Shown here: positions 34,051 to 45,227 of the stretch, piece by piece
Position numbering within the stretch: the stretch's first letter is position 1
Layout of the letters: the number at the start of each line of letters is the position of its first letter
Program-made: the position numbers and the translations under genes
Source of the DNA: Allium sativum
Taxonomy: Eukaryota; Streptophyta; Magnoliopsida; Asparagales; Amaryllidaceae
NCBI GenBank assembly: GCA_030737875.1
Contig: CM060915.1
Span: 359,783,863-359,847,862, forward strand
Direction of reading: 5' to 3'
DNA: 64,000 nt
Notes under the pieces: model-generated
Databases searched by the model: none
What the model was told of the DNA's origin: nothing
What the model saw: only the letters and a program-made list of their open reading frames with translations

Positions 34051-34939
34051 TGTAACGACCCGGAAAATCTGAACTAATTTAAAATTTTTAAATTGGCTAA
34101 AATAATGGATTTTAAATATTTAAAATAAATATTTTAAATAATAGCAATGAAAAGTGAGTTTGAATCGACGTTTGAAAATGAATATAATTAATTCTAATTA
34201 TAAACAAGGCCTGAAAAGGCGCTGCAGTTTCAGAAATTGAATTCAAACTTTGTCGGACTGTACCGGGTGCAAAACAAAACGGATTTGAGTGAAACCAAAA
34301 ATATTTAAATCTGTTAGTGAATACCTTTCTAAGAATCTGAAAAATCGAAGTTTCATAGCGGAAAGCAAAAGTTATGGCCAAATGAATTTTCAGAAAGGTC
34401 GCTATGGAATTTCTATAGCCCGTGAAATTGGCCAGTTTGCAAACGACCTCGGAATTCGACGAAACCACTTTTGTTGGATTCGGGATGTGAAGTTATTGCT
34501 AGATTTCAAATTTCATAATTTTTAAAGCTAGTATGTAAGCGTGGCAAATGAAAACGTCTTTTGGTCAATTACAGTTAAATTGGATCGACCAGAAATGGGC
34601 CTTTTTGCAAACAGTCTCAGAATTCGACGAAACTAGTTTTGTTTGGACCGTATCGTCAAAACATAGCTAAATTTATTTTTCTCGAATTTTTCGATTCAGT
34701 TTGTGGCCCTGGCAAATTGAAATGTACGTTCAAATCAAATATTGAATGTTTATATTTTAATGAGAAGGAAAACTGACTGAAACAGTCGAATGGGCCTACG
34801 AAACATATCCCATTGTGTTCGGAATGGGGGTAAAACGCTAGGGACGACAGTCGTTGGGTTTAGATTGGTGGTCGTGTCAGAAAACCCCTTTAAAACCCAC
34901 CGGCCAATCATAATTTTTTTTTTTAAAAAAGAAAAAAAC

Positions 34940-35300
34940 CTTTTTTCTCTCTCCCGCTATACAGCGATATACGACAAAAAGCTGTTCGCCACTTCCAGGC
35001 CAATTTCTGGCCGCTCCGATCAACGAAACCCACCGCCCCAGTTCAACTTTTTGTAGTACTCCTCCTCACCTTCAAATCTATACCAACCATGCCCTCAATC
35101 GTGGAGTATTCTTCGTGAATCGCGCCCCTGAAGTCAGCCCGCCTCTTCGCCAATTCCGCCCTCGTCGGAGCTGCGAGCTGGACCCCACCCCTTGGCGCAG
35201 GTGTGCCTCACCAAGCGCTACGGTGCTGCATTGGCCGATCGACCCCTAGCTACACGGATTGGAAGAAAATTCGAAACCTAGTTTCGAACCCAACCTGAGG
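34940..35300 (+). other. GC-rich leader island of E5, ending at a GTATGC donor-like site
   Basis: A pyrimidine- and GC-rich 360 bp inside an AT-rich LTR, starting about 890 bp from the LTR start. CTGAG followed by GTATGC at 35300 resembles a splice donor. Its sequence is unlike the E4 island, but its position and composition match. Confidence 0.55.
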
Positions 35301-35675
35301 TATGCGGCTTTGATTATTCTGAATTGAAAATAACACTTTTAAGCGTTGCAAACTTCTAAAAATCATATCTTTTTCGTTTCTTGACGAAATTCGATGAAAT
35401 AGGAAACATCGTGACCGTGTGGACGTCTTCTACATTTTCGAAGAGACCGCATATTTTTCTGAGCCTTCTGCTATTTTTGGTGGAGTGGAACCCAATGTGA
35501 GATTTCTAATTTATAAACGATATGGAAAACGATGATGTATAAATTATATAGTCGATGTATGAGTTGTATAAGCGTTGTACACCTCTTGTATAAGCGTTGT
35601 ATAAGTTTTACGTTCGATGTATAAGTTGTATATGCGTTGTAAAAATTATATATGTGTTGAAATAGAAGTGAATTG

Positions 35676-35730
35676 CTATATATAAATATATATATATATA
35701 TATACGCCCCTCGTCCACAAACCATGGACG
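35676..35730 (+). other. (TA)n tract followed by a CGTCCA/TGGACG hairpin in E5
   Basis: Arms are CGTCCA (35712-35717) and TGGACG (35725-35730), directly after a TATATATA tract. E4 has CATCCA/TGGATG in the same context. Confidence 0.7.
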
Positions 35731-36208
35731 ATATTTATTGGTTGTGATTGGTGTGAAAAATTGATTGATAGCGAATGGTTGATTGGAATTGTTTGTGGTT
35801 GATATTGATTGAAAGCGAATGGTTGATTGGAATTGTTTGTGGTTGATATTGATTGATTGTGGTTGAAAAATACCCGTTTGTGGTTTAGAAATATTTGGTT
35901 GAAACCACATAGGATTAGTTTGTGTAAATGAAATAAATATATACATGCCGCCTGCGTGCGAACTAGATGCATGATTCCCCATTGTCAAAAACCGCGAGAT
36001 TTTAAGGTAGAGCGAGGAGCCGTACTAGGGACGGTCCCGGATTTAACTACCCTGCCGTTATGCTGCCGAAATTTTGAATAATATTCATGTGATTGAATTA
36101 TTTTCATTTGTTGAAACTATATTTATTCGTTGAATAGAAAACCTTCATGTGTTGAGTCGATATTCATTCGTTGGATAGGAATTCATGTGTTGGATGGTAT
36201 TCATATTT

Positions 36209-36480
36209 TGAAATAAATTGTTTTATAATAAAAATCACATTTTTATCATCTATATGAACTATATAAAATAATCTTGTTTTGAAATAAATTGTTTTATAAT
36301 AAAAATCACATTTTTATCATCTATATGAACTATATAAAATAATCTCCTTTTGAAAAAAATTGTTTTATAATAAAAATCCTATTTTTACTACCTATATGAA
36401 CTATCTAAAATAATAGTGTTTTGAAGTGAATTGTTTTACAATAAAAATCACATTTTTATTATATACATGAATTGTTAAAT
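36209..36480 (+). repeat. Four 71-bp tandem repeats in E5
   Basis: Units start at 36209, 36280, 36351 and 36422, exactly 71 bp apart. Each contains AATTGTTTTATAATAAAAATC and an ATTTTTA word. The first two are nearly identical and the last two have diverged. Confidence 0.92.
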
Positions 36481-36597
36481 ATAGCGAAGTGTTGAAATAG
36501 AAGACCGTTAGATAAAAATATGATTTTTATCAAATTTATGAAAAGAATGTAGCTTTGAAATCGAAGAATCGATATATATATAAATAGAATTAAAATA

Positions 36598-37035
36598 TAT
36601 CGAATAACGACGCTGCAGTTCGTATTTTGAAACTCTTATTTCAAACGATTATACCGGGAGATCCGACCATCGGATTTTCCTGAAATCGCAACCGTTGGGT
36701 TCGCTTTGGAAAAATCTTTCCAACGGCACCAACTTTGTAAAAATCCAACGGTTGGATTGTCTGGAATGTTTAATTCAAATCTGAAGAAAAACAGCGCCAG
36801 AATCGATTATATATATATAATTATATTTAATCGAATAACGACGCTGCAGTTCGTATTTTGAAATCGAAACTTCAAACGATTATACCGGGAGATCCGACCG
36901 TCGGATTTTCCCGAAACTTGAACCATTGGATTCGTTTTGAAAAGATATTTCTAATGATGTAAATTTTGTAAAGATCCAACGGTTAGATTTTCAGATATGT
37001 GTAAATCAAATCTGAAGAAAAACAGCGCCACAGTC
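36598..37035 (+). repeat. Tandem duplication of about 230 bp in E5
   Basis: The block from CGAATAACGACGCTGCAGTTC to AAGAAAAACAGCGCC occurs twice (near 36600 and 36832). The single-copy counterpart in E4 is around 45240-45450. Confidence 0.85.
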
Positions 37036-37319
37036 GCGTTATGGCCCGAAGCGTCGTTTTAAATAAATTGGCTATTTTAAAATAAATAAAAATAGCGAGA
37101 AATCGCTATAAAATATTATAAACGATATGGATGTGAAATTTAGAAATTAACTGAAGGTTGGCTAAGTCGAATGGTTTCCTGGGTGTTGATCTGATGTTGG
37201 TTTCGGCCTTCGGGGTTAATATTTGGGAAATCGTTCCCTTACTGATTGACGGTTAGTGACTAATGAATTGAAATGATGCGTGTGTATGTTAGTGTTGCAC
37301 TAGTTTATTATATACGCGA

Positions 37320-37358
37320 GTTGCTCAGAAAGACCGGGTTTATCCCATTCTGAATAAC
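37320..37358 (+). other. Compound stem-loop in E5 (giant-LTR group module)
   Basis: Arms are GTTGCTCAGAA (37320-37330) and TTCTGAATAAC (37348-37358), 10 of 11 pairs. The inner stem is GGG...CCC in GGGTTTATCCC. It lies 1.66 kb before the LTR end. Confidence 0.75.
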
Positions 37359-37810
37359 TGAATCGACGATAAGGAATCGAAGATAAAGACGGTGGTCGAA
37401 GACCGGAGATCTTCACCTCGTTTGGATGGTAACCGAGGTCCTGATTGGGAGGCATCCCGAAATATGGATAATGAGTGGTAATCGTCTAGACGTACGTGGT
37501 GATCGATGGATTTGCGAGGTATATAGTGCCTCCGGTTTCGTTCAGACCCAAAACGGACTTGTAAATGGATTGTGTGTCTGACATTGGATTTTATTCTGTG
37601 TTGATTGATCTCCGTTAAATATGCATCTGTTAGCGGCGGAGAATTTATTCTTTTGCTTAACGCCCTTCTCTGAAACGCACGAGCTCAGAGGTTGTATATC
37701 GATGGACATCAGTCGCATGGCATGAATTGGTAGTGTGGCATGCCTAAGTGGCAAATGATCAGGGCTTCTGTTGAAAAGAAAAGTCTTTTGGTGATGATCA
37801 AAGCACTGCC

Positions 37811-37862
37811 TGTGTGGCGTAGCTTTGTGTATAACGTGAATTCGCGAGCCTCACACCCCGGT
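37811..37862 (+). other. Conserved LTR block (GTAGCTTTGTGTATAACGT) in E5
   Basis: It is nearly identical to E4 47066-47116 and to D 56649-56696 (opposite strand), although much of the LTR has diverged. Confidence 0.7.
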
Positions 37863-38981
37863 ATGAACCAGAAACGGGAGAGGACCTCAGGGAGGACCTG
37901 CGTTTCTTCCTAGCTAGAAGTGGCGTCAGTGGTTTTACACGCCCTGACGAGCTTGACTTATGTGGTTGTTGCTGTTGCGAGGCGCCTCGGTTAGATCGGA
38001 CGATCCGGGTCCGATGGAGCCATTCGTTGGCTCATTTACGCCCCCAAAGGGCAGGGAAACGTAGTGTTCAGGCATAATAATCCACATCCGTGGACCGGCC
38101 CTGACGATCCAAAGGATTGATGTGTTCTGATCCTGAGGCTCGGGCTAGGCAGTCTCGAATTCGGTAAGGACTATCTTTTGCCTTGGTTCATGATAGAAAT
38201 CCAATTTCCAAATACGTGACTGTGCGGTTTTGATTGTATATATATATATGGCGACATGATATATGGTACCCATGCCGTCTATGATTGATAGTTATGATTG
38301 AAATTGTTTTTGAAACCTATAAACACTAGTAATAATATCAAATGCTTTTGTTTTATTCGTATCAAGCATATTTTGGCCATTATAAGGTAAAACTCTATCC
38401 TTCGGTTTGCGTTGCATTGTGTGATGGGAACTGAGTCTTATAATGGCTTCATTTTTATAAAAAGCATTGCGATGTTTAAAAGAATTATTTGTCTTAAAGC
38501 ACTGGCGATTCAATGGAGTAAACCCGTTCCACGAAAGTGGCGTGGTCCTGTGATTAGCCGTATTTCAAATGTGTTGAGTAGATTTCTCATACCAGTCCCA
38601 TGACTGACTCGTAGTTTGTTTCACTTTCAAACTCGGGTGCCCCTTTTTCTACACGGGCAACCTTGTATTCAGGTTTAGCTGGCTCTTTCTGGATAGCTGG
38701 AGCTGAAGATGGATTCTATTATTTATCTCTTTTTATGCTGTTCAGCTCCTATTGTACATATTTTGTTTATTTCCGCTGTAGACATTTATGTATAGCTGAA
38801 CTGTATTTGTACTAAGTATGATCCTATGTACTGTGTAACTCTGATGATTACGTTTATGCAGTGTATTCTATTGTACATTATCTGGTGTATTTATTTAATT
38901 CTGTTCTGCTATTATCTGTTTTTGTGTTATATTCCAAAGATTACCCTTGCCACCATCTGTACGGGAAATGGGGTCGTCACA

Positions 38982-38986
38982 ACCAA
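38982..38986. other. E5 target site duplication, right copy (ACCAA)
   Basis: It matches 34046-34050. Confidence 0.93.
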
Positions 38987-41237
38987 GTTAGTTATATAGA
39001 TGCACATGAACTTGATAAAGTCAAAAGAAATTTTTGCCACCATTAAATGAAATGATCCTTCAAATTGCACCACAATAAAAACAATTTATAATGTGATAAA
39101 AGCATAAAATTCTATTGAACAAGTAAGGCGCTCGTAAGTTCAATATTTGCCTAGTAAATTGAAAGAGTTTGCTTACTTTGAATGGTATCGTAAGATATTA
39201 GATGGAACATATATTATTAAAGATATCTTTAGGGCACATCCTATCAGTTTGGATTTTCTATGTACATTTACCGGGGTTATCATATTAAATTGCACGTATA
39301 AAACCAACAGATACAGAATGCCATTACTCGTAATTGTTGGAGTTACTTGCGTAGATCTTAGATTCTGCATTGCCATTGCGTATTTAGTTGCGAAAAAGGA
39401 GGAAAATTATATGTAGGCATTAGAGAGGTTGAAATCATTGTTGGTTGATTGTGAAGTTGATATGCCATCAGACTGCATTTCTAATAGAGAAACAACACTA
39501 ATTAATTCCATTGGATTCGTGTTTCCTCATTCTGCTCATCTGTTATACATGTGGCATATTAAAAATAATGTTTTAATATATATGCAAAAAAAAGTGAAAG
39601 GTATAGAGCTTGAAGAGAAGAAGTCTTTCTTATTTGATTGGAATGAACTTGTGTGTTCAAAAAATATAGTTGCTTATAATGAGAATTTACAAGTGTTGCA
39701 CGAACAGTATGCAAGCCATACTTCACTTTTGAAGTATATTCATGAGACATGGTTAGATACTTACAAAGACAGATTTGTGTAAGCATGGACAGACGACTAC
39801 AAACATTTTGGAAATTACACTTCTAATCGGTAATTCTGTTTAATAATTATGGTAATATTTATTCAAATGGTAGGAGATGTTCTAGTACTTACTTATATGT
39901 ATGTATCAATGCAAGGTCGAGTCTGCTCATTCAAAATTGAAGAAACATTTAGCTAGTTGCTAATGTAATTTCGAACAAGCTTGGACGAAGATGCATTCAT
40001 TATTGGAACCATCCTTTACCGAACTTAAAGCATCATTTGAGCAAAGTCTAACAAAAGTAAAGTGCATATTTTATATACGAGAGTTCACAGATTTACGACG
40101 CTTTGTTTCTATCAAGGCACTTGATTTGTTACATTCCGATCTTCAAAGAACAAAAGATGTTGGTGATGAAGAATTGTTATGTGGATGTGTTGTTCATAGA
40201 ACACATGGATTGCCTTGTGCACATAAGTTAGCTCGCATTGGGCCTGGTATGAAAATAACGCCTGATATGATAGATGTTCATTGGACTAGACTTCATCTTG
40301 TAGAAATAAGTGGAAAGAAAGACGCGCAGATAGCAGAGAAAATGTAAGCACTATTAAATGATGTGAAAAAGATGGAAGCTCCTTACCAAATGCAAATTTA
40401 TAAAAGATATTGGAAGTTGTTGAACCACGACCGTCGTCTCTCGCATTCCCAAAAAGAAAAATAAAGACATGTGGAAGAGAAAACAAAAAAACTTTTGATA
40501 CTTCGACTAAAAAGGATGCCTTCATCATTTGAGCTTGTCGAAAGTGTTTATGCTCAAAATTCATATACTTCAAAAAAAACTCATACTGATAAGCTTCCTA
40601 TTCGTAAACCAAAAAAGTAATAATCATTTTATTTGAATATACATATGAGTTCTATATTAACTTACTATATTAGTTCTGCAGTTAGAAGAACTAACTGAAG
40701 GCATGAGAACTTTTTTGCATCAAATTCCATTAGAATTGAAGGCTTTTGTTACAAATATTATTAACGTTCGAACAGATGGTATTTGAGGATATCGATGTGT
40801 GGATGCTTTTCTTGGTTAGGAGAATCTAGCTGGAGCCATGTTAGAAGAGAATTGTACGAAGAGTTATATGAAAATCAGAGTTTGTATGATCGAGTTTTCA
40901 TAGAGCATGGTAGAAGTTCAATTATTCTCAAAGCCTTATGCATGAAGATGAAAGGTTTATGCCAATGGAAAAGTGGATGTCAATGCCCGATGTTGGATAT
41001 ATTATTGCAACTAGATATAATGTTGTACTATTTAGCATTAGTGAAAGGCTTATGATGACAATACCACCATTGAAAGGAAAAGTGCTCCCACTAGTACAAC
41101 ACACTGAAATTGTGATAACTTTCGTTAACCAAGATCATTTTTTTAGGTATAAAACTTTTATATTCATAAAATATATTTCGTTTACTTTCAAGGCTCATGG
41201 ATCACGATTTGCAGGTAACGCTTGAGGACAAACACCC
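38987..41237 (+). pseudogene. MULE transposase, catalytic, SWIM and OTU-protease-like portion, decayed
   Basis: This continues the reading frame across E5, with stops soon after the junction (TAG and TAA by 39050). Recognisable in order are NDPSNCTTIKTIYN, FEWYRK, the MULE catalytic core (CTYKTNRYRMPLL, 39288 onward), NRETTLINSIGFVFP, HLLYMWHIKNNVL, and a SWIM zinc finger with CGC...CAH spacing (40180-40223). A C-terminal OTU-like cysteine protease region follows (SWSHVRRELYEELYENQSLYD, then EKWMSMPDVGYIIATRYNVV and EIVITFVNQDHFF). The presumed first two catalytic Asp positions are Asn (39288-39290 and 39483-39485), and the OTU catalytic Cys position is TGA (40784-40786). There are several more frame breaks. 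Near 41143-41213 an intron-like gap separates HFF from VTLEDKHPV. D truncates it at 41237. Related genes are plant MULEs fused to OTU domains. Confidence 0.85.
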
Positions 41238-41555
41238 TGTAATGGAACGAAAATCCCTGCCCTTTGAATCGACCATAAAACACACAGGTCTGATCTAAAA
41301 GTTGGAAATCCTCGAATGCACTAACTCTGGGCATACAACACATCAAAACAAATAACATAAAACTTTTATAAACATTATAATAATGTTACATCAGAGTACA
41401 GAATATCATAGTACATCGATATGATAATACAACAACGGAAGATAATTGACAATGAATTTAATACAGTGCAGCGGAACCAATAAACTGATACAACGGAAGA
41501 CTATCAATGCTCTGGACACAGCTTTAAGCTTCAATATAGAATCCTGCTCAATAAA
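41238..41555 (-). repeat. D 3' LTR, terminal 318 bp (left of the E4 insertion)
   Basis: This is the plus-strand start TGTAATGGAACG of the minus-strand LTR end. It matches 63146-63463 of the 5' LTR (CCTTTGAATCGACCATAAA, CTCGAATGCACTAACT and on). The 5 bp before it, CACCC (41233-41237), would be the target copy; the partner is outside the window. The LTR resumes at 55844. Confidence 0.9.
41551..41555. other. E4 target site duplication, left copy (ATAAA)
   Basis: It is identical to 55839-55843. The uninterrupted D LTR at 63458-63476 reads through the same site with one ATAAA. Confidence 0.95.
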
Positions 41556-42534
41556 TGTAACAACCCGAAAATCTGGGCCAGTTTAAAATTTTTATTTTGG
41601 CAAATTTAATGAATTTTGAATATTTAAAATAGATTATTTTAAATAATATCGACGAGAAATTTATTTTGAATATAATTAGGACGTATATATTATACGCGTC
41701 GTCGTTAGGATATTATATTTATATATAATTATAAAAGGAATTGAAAATGGCGCGGTAGTTCGATAATTCGATTTCAAATTTCAATTGAACATACCGGGTG
41801 CAAAACAATCCGGATTTTAGTGAAACCAAAAACATTAGGATCTATTTGATAATATCTTTCCAACGAATCCGAAAAATCAATATTTCATAGCGGGAATCAA
41901 AAGATATGTCCAGTTGAAAATTCTGAATAGTCGCTATGGAATTCAGGCCCTTAAAAATGGACATTTTGCAAACGACCTCGGATTTTGACGAAACCACTTT
42001 TGTTGGGTCCGTGATGTAAAGTTATTGTTAGATTCCAAATTTCATAATTTTTCGAATCAATATGTGAGGGTGGCCAAAGAAAACGCGTTTGACCAGTTTC
42101 AGTAGATTTTAATCGACTGGAAATTGGCCATTTTTCTAACGATCTCAGAATTCGACGAAACTAGTTTTGTTAGGACCGTATCGTCAATACGAAGCCAGAA
42201 AATATTTTTCTGGAATTTTTCAAGTTAGTATGTGACCCCGGTAATTTGAAATGTACGTTTAAAATTCAATATAGTGATTTAAATGTAAATTCAACGGAAA
42301 CTGATCGAAACGATCAAATCAGCTTGCAATACATATCCCATTGTGTTCGGAATAGGGGTAAAACGCTAAGGACGACAGGCGATGGGCCTCGTTTCGAGGT
42401 CGTATGTAAAAGTCAACTTTTTGCAATTAAAATAATTAAATAAATTATAAATTAAATCTCTCCCCTTAAATCACGTTGCCCCCCCCCCGGTTTATTTTCA
42501 TAATCGTTTTATAAAAAAAAGGAAAAAAGAGAAA

Positions 42535-42923
42535 GGGGGAGCGACGATCGTCGCCCCTCCCCGATGACCGCCGCGCCGCCTAGGGGGGCGGAGCTGCACC
42601 CCCCTGTCCCTGTCGACCTCCTCCTCCCCTCGCTTCCTCTCCTCTCGAAGCCGTCGCGAGCCCAAACCCACCTCCCTGCCCACCACCGTCGACGGAAGTC
42701 CCCCCCCAGCCGCCGCACCGCCTGACCTTGCTTCCTTCCCTTCGACGTCCTCCTCTTCCCCTGAACCCCCAAATCGAGCCTCCTTGAACCCGCGCCCTCA
42801 GCCTCCCGACCACCGCACAAAACCCTAGCCACCGCCAATCGAGGAAGGCCCGCCACCACCTGACGTGATCTCCCCCGCCGCACTGAGGTTCTCTTGTGCC
42901 ATCCTCCCCCTTAGACAGTAAGT
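42535..42923 (+). other. GC-rich island in the E4 5' LTR ending at a GTAAGT donor-like site
   Basis: About 375 bp of C- and G-rich sequence (for example CCCACCTCCCTGCCCACCAC, AAAACCCTAGCCACCGCC) stands out from AT-rich surroundings. It ends at ACA followed by GTAAGT (42918-42923). It looks like a plant 5' untranslated leader or a captured gene fragment. Frames run through it on both strands but without domain features. The 3' LTR copy is at about 50195-50587, where homopolymer C runs differ in length. Confidence 0.6.
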
Positions 42924-42949
42924 TCTTCCTCGTTTGATTTGTTTTTTAT

Positions 42950-43430
42950 TTTTAAAAAGCTTTAAAAATCAGTTCTTTTATAAAACGTTGGATTAAAAAT
43001 CAGTTTTTATTTGTTAAGAGAATTTTTATATGTGTTATTGCTTAAAAAGATTGGATCTTTATTTTACATAAAGATTAGATTTTTATTTTACATAAAGGAG
43101 GGATTTTGATTAAGTAAAAGAACAGATAAAAGTAAAAAGACGATATTTTTAAAATAGAAAAGACGGGATTTTTAAAATAGAAAGATTAGATTTTTAAAGG
43201 AAGAAAGACGATATTTTTAAATGGAGAAAGGTGAGATTTTTACACATGTAGTGAAGTAAAAATATGATTTTTATATATTGAACATCGAAGTAAAAATTCG
43301 ATTTTTATATATTGAATAGCGGGATAAAGATTCGATTTTAAAATTGAAAGTGAATAAATAAAAATGTGATTTTTATTTTAAAGACATCAAAATATAAAAA
43401 TGTGTGATTTTTATATATGTAGTGGCTACG
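42950..43430 (+). repeat. Spaced GATTTTTA / TAAAAAT repeat field in the E4 LTR
   Basis: About a dozen near-palindromic words such as TAAAAATATGATTTTTATA and TAAAAATTCGATTTTTATA at spacings of roughly 25-40 bp. The 3' LTR copy is about 50615-51090. The AAAAATC...ATTTTTAT theme also forms the tandem units of E5 and, loosely, D. Confidence 0.75.
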
Positions 43431-43534
43431 GGCAACGAAAGCGACGAAAGGCGAGAATGGCGATGATTTCTCTAAAAGAAGAGTCAAGATGATTGGATAG
43501 CTTTGGTGAGAACTTCTCACCTTTCAATTTCTTT

Positions 43535-43615
43535 TTCTAGTTATATATATATATATACTAGGATGCAGACGGTGCTTAGCAGCACCCGACACCCGTCATC
43601 CACAGACCATGGATG
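43535..43615 (+). other. (TA)n tract with two hairpins in the E4 LTR
   Basis: After TATATATATATA come GGTGCT-TAGC-AGCACC (43571-43586, perfect stem) and CATCCA (43597-43602) with TGGATG (43610-43615). The 3' LTR copy is near 51208-51290. Confidence 0.75.
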
Positions 43616-45196
43616 GCTTGTTTGTTAAATTGTTTGGTTGAGTAGTTGGTTAGTTTATTTGGTTTGAATTGAATTGTTGTGTGAAATGAAATTAATTTGA
43701 TTGATGTGTGAATGGCGTGGGCCTTCACTAGACCGGGGATAAGGCTAGGCCTCGTCCCGTTTCTAGTATCGTGCCGTTATGCCGCCGAAATTTTCTAAAA
43801 TATGTTAGAAAAATAAAAATATCATTTTATTTGATAAATGAAATAAATAGAAATTCATGTGTTAAAATAAAATATATTATCGTTAAAAATATAATTTTTA
43901 ACGTGAAAGTGAATAAGTAAATATTTATAAACAAATCGGCCGATTTGTTTATATACACTGATTTGACTAATATTGATTGGGTCGGTAAATTTTACACATC
44001 GCCCAACTGCACAACTAAAATCTGTGTTTGATTGTTTGAAACCCCACACGGGTGTTGGGATGAAATTTGAAGTTCACTCATCCTGATTGATTAAATATGT
44101 CGATCGATTGATCGACAGGCTGTTATAAGCGTTAGATATCTATATTTGATGCTTATACAGTGTAGTGCACTTTGGATGATGGTTGGTTGTTTGTCGTTGC
44201 TATTAAATACATGTGTTGTATGAAAATCCATATAATTAACGTTATATGGTAATTGATTGGGCCTCATTCCAATCGGGAAAATAATGAATATTATAAAAGA
44301 AAATTCATGTGTCGAATATAAAAATAGTCATGTGTTGACGATGTTCATGTGTTGAGTGAAATATTTTTTATAATAAAATTTACATCTTTATCATATTTAA
44401 AATTAGAACTACTTCACGGTGGAGTCTAATAAAAATCAAATGATAGATACCATAGTTTTATAAAATATTTTACATAACAAAAATAGAGATGTGTTGACAG
44501 TACTCATGTGTTGAGATTAGTCGTGTGTTGAAGGAAATATAGATTCATGTGTTGAATAGAATAAATATTCATTTGTTGAATAGAATAACGAAGTTATTGA
44601 AATATAAAGCCGTGTTGATTAGAGCCGCGCTATTTTGACGTGAACGATATTTATATCGATTTTATTCGTTTTATAATGAATATTGAAAAGTGATTTCAAA
44701 ATTTAATATTTTGAAATGAAATTCAAATTAAACTAGATTAAAATTCAAATTGAAATTTTATTGAATCAATTTGAAATGAATTCGAATCGAATAGAAAATG
44801 AATTCGATTCGAATTGAATAGAAAGTGAATTTGAATTCAAATTGAATAGAAAGTGAATTTAAATTCGAACTGAATAGAAATGAATTCAAATTGAATTTAA
44901 TTGAAATTGAATTAAAAACGAATTGAAATCGTTTTGAAATAAAATTTAAAACGAACAGAAATTGAATTGAATTCGAATTGAATTAAATAGAAGGTAAATT
45001 CAAATTGAATTGAATTGAAGCGAATTAGAATTTGAATTGAATTGAAACGAATTGGAATTCGAATTAAATCAAATTGAAATAAATTGAATTGAAATCAAAT
45101 CCATTTGAAATTGAAGATGAAGTTGAAGTTGTTTTTGAAACGAATTTAGAACTATTTATAAAATTCGTTTTAAAAAGGAAATCGATGAAATATATA

Positions 45197-45227
<31 letters not shown>

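Larger units (their letters stand above)
34051..38981 (+). mobile_element. E5: 4,931-bp solo LTR of the giant-LTR group, inserted in the MULE gene
   Basis: It starts TGTAACGACCCGG, ends GGGTCGTCACA and is flanked by ACCAA. The two tips are near-perfect inverted repeats (TGTAACGACCC against TGTGACGACCC). There is no internal domain, primer site or second LTR, so it is best read as a solo LTR left by LTR-LTR recombination. The last 1.7 kb (about 37300-38700) is closely similar to E4 46560-47900. The first kilobase is similar at the start, and the middle has diverged. Small frames inside carry no domains. Confidence 0.9.

Noticed and set aside
35471..35988. Three overlapping minus-strand frames with Tyr-Ile repeats in E5
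   Set aside because: They are translated simple repeats ((TA)n and TTGATTG words).
42509..42883. Overlapping Arg/Gly-rich or Pro-rich open frames in the GC-rich part of the E4 5' LTR, repeated at 50125-50547
   Set aside because: The frames exist on both strands because the segment is GC-rich and poor in stops. Their ends shift with C-run length between the two LTRs, and there are no domains.
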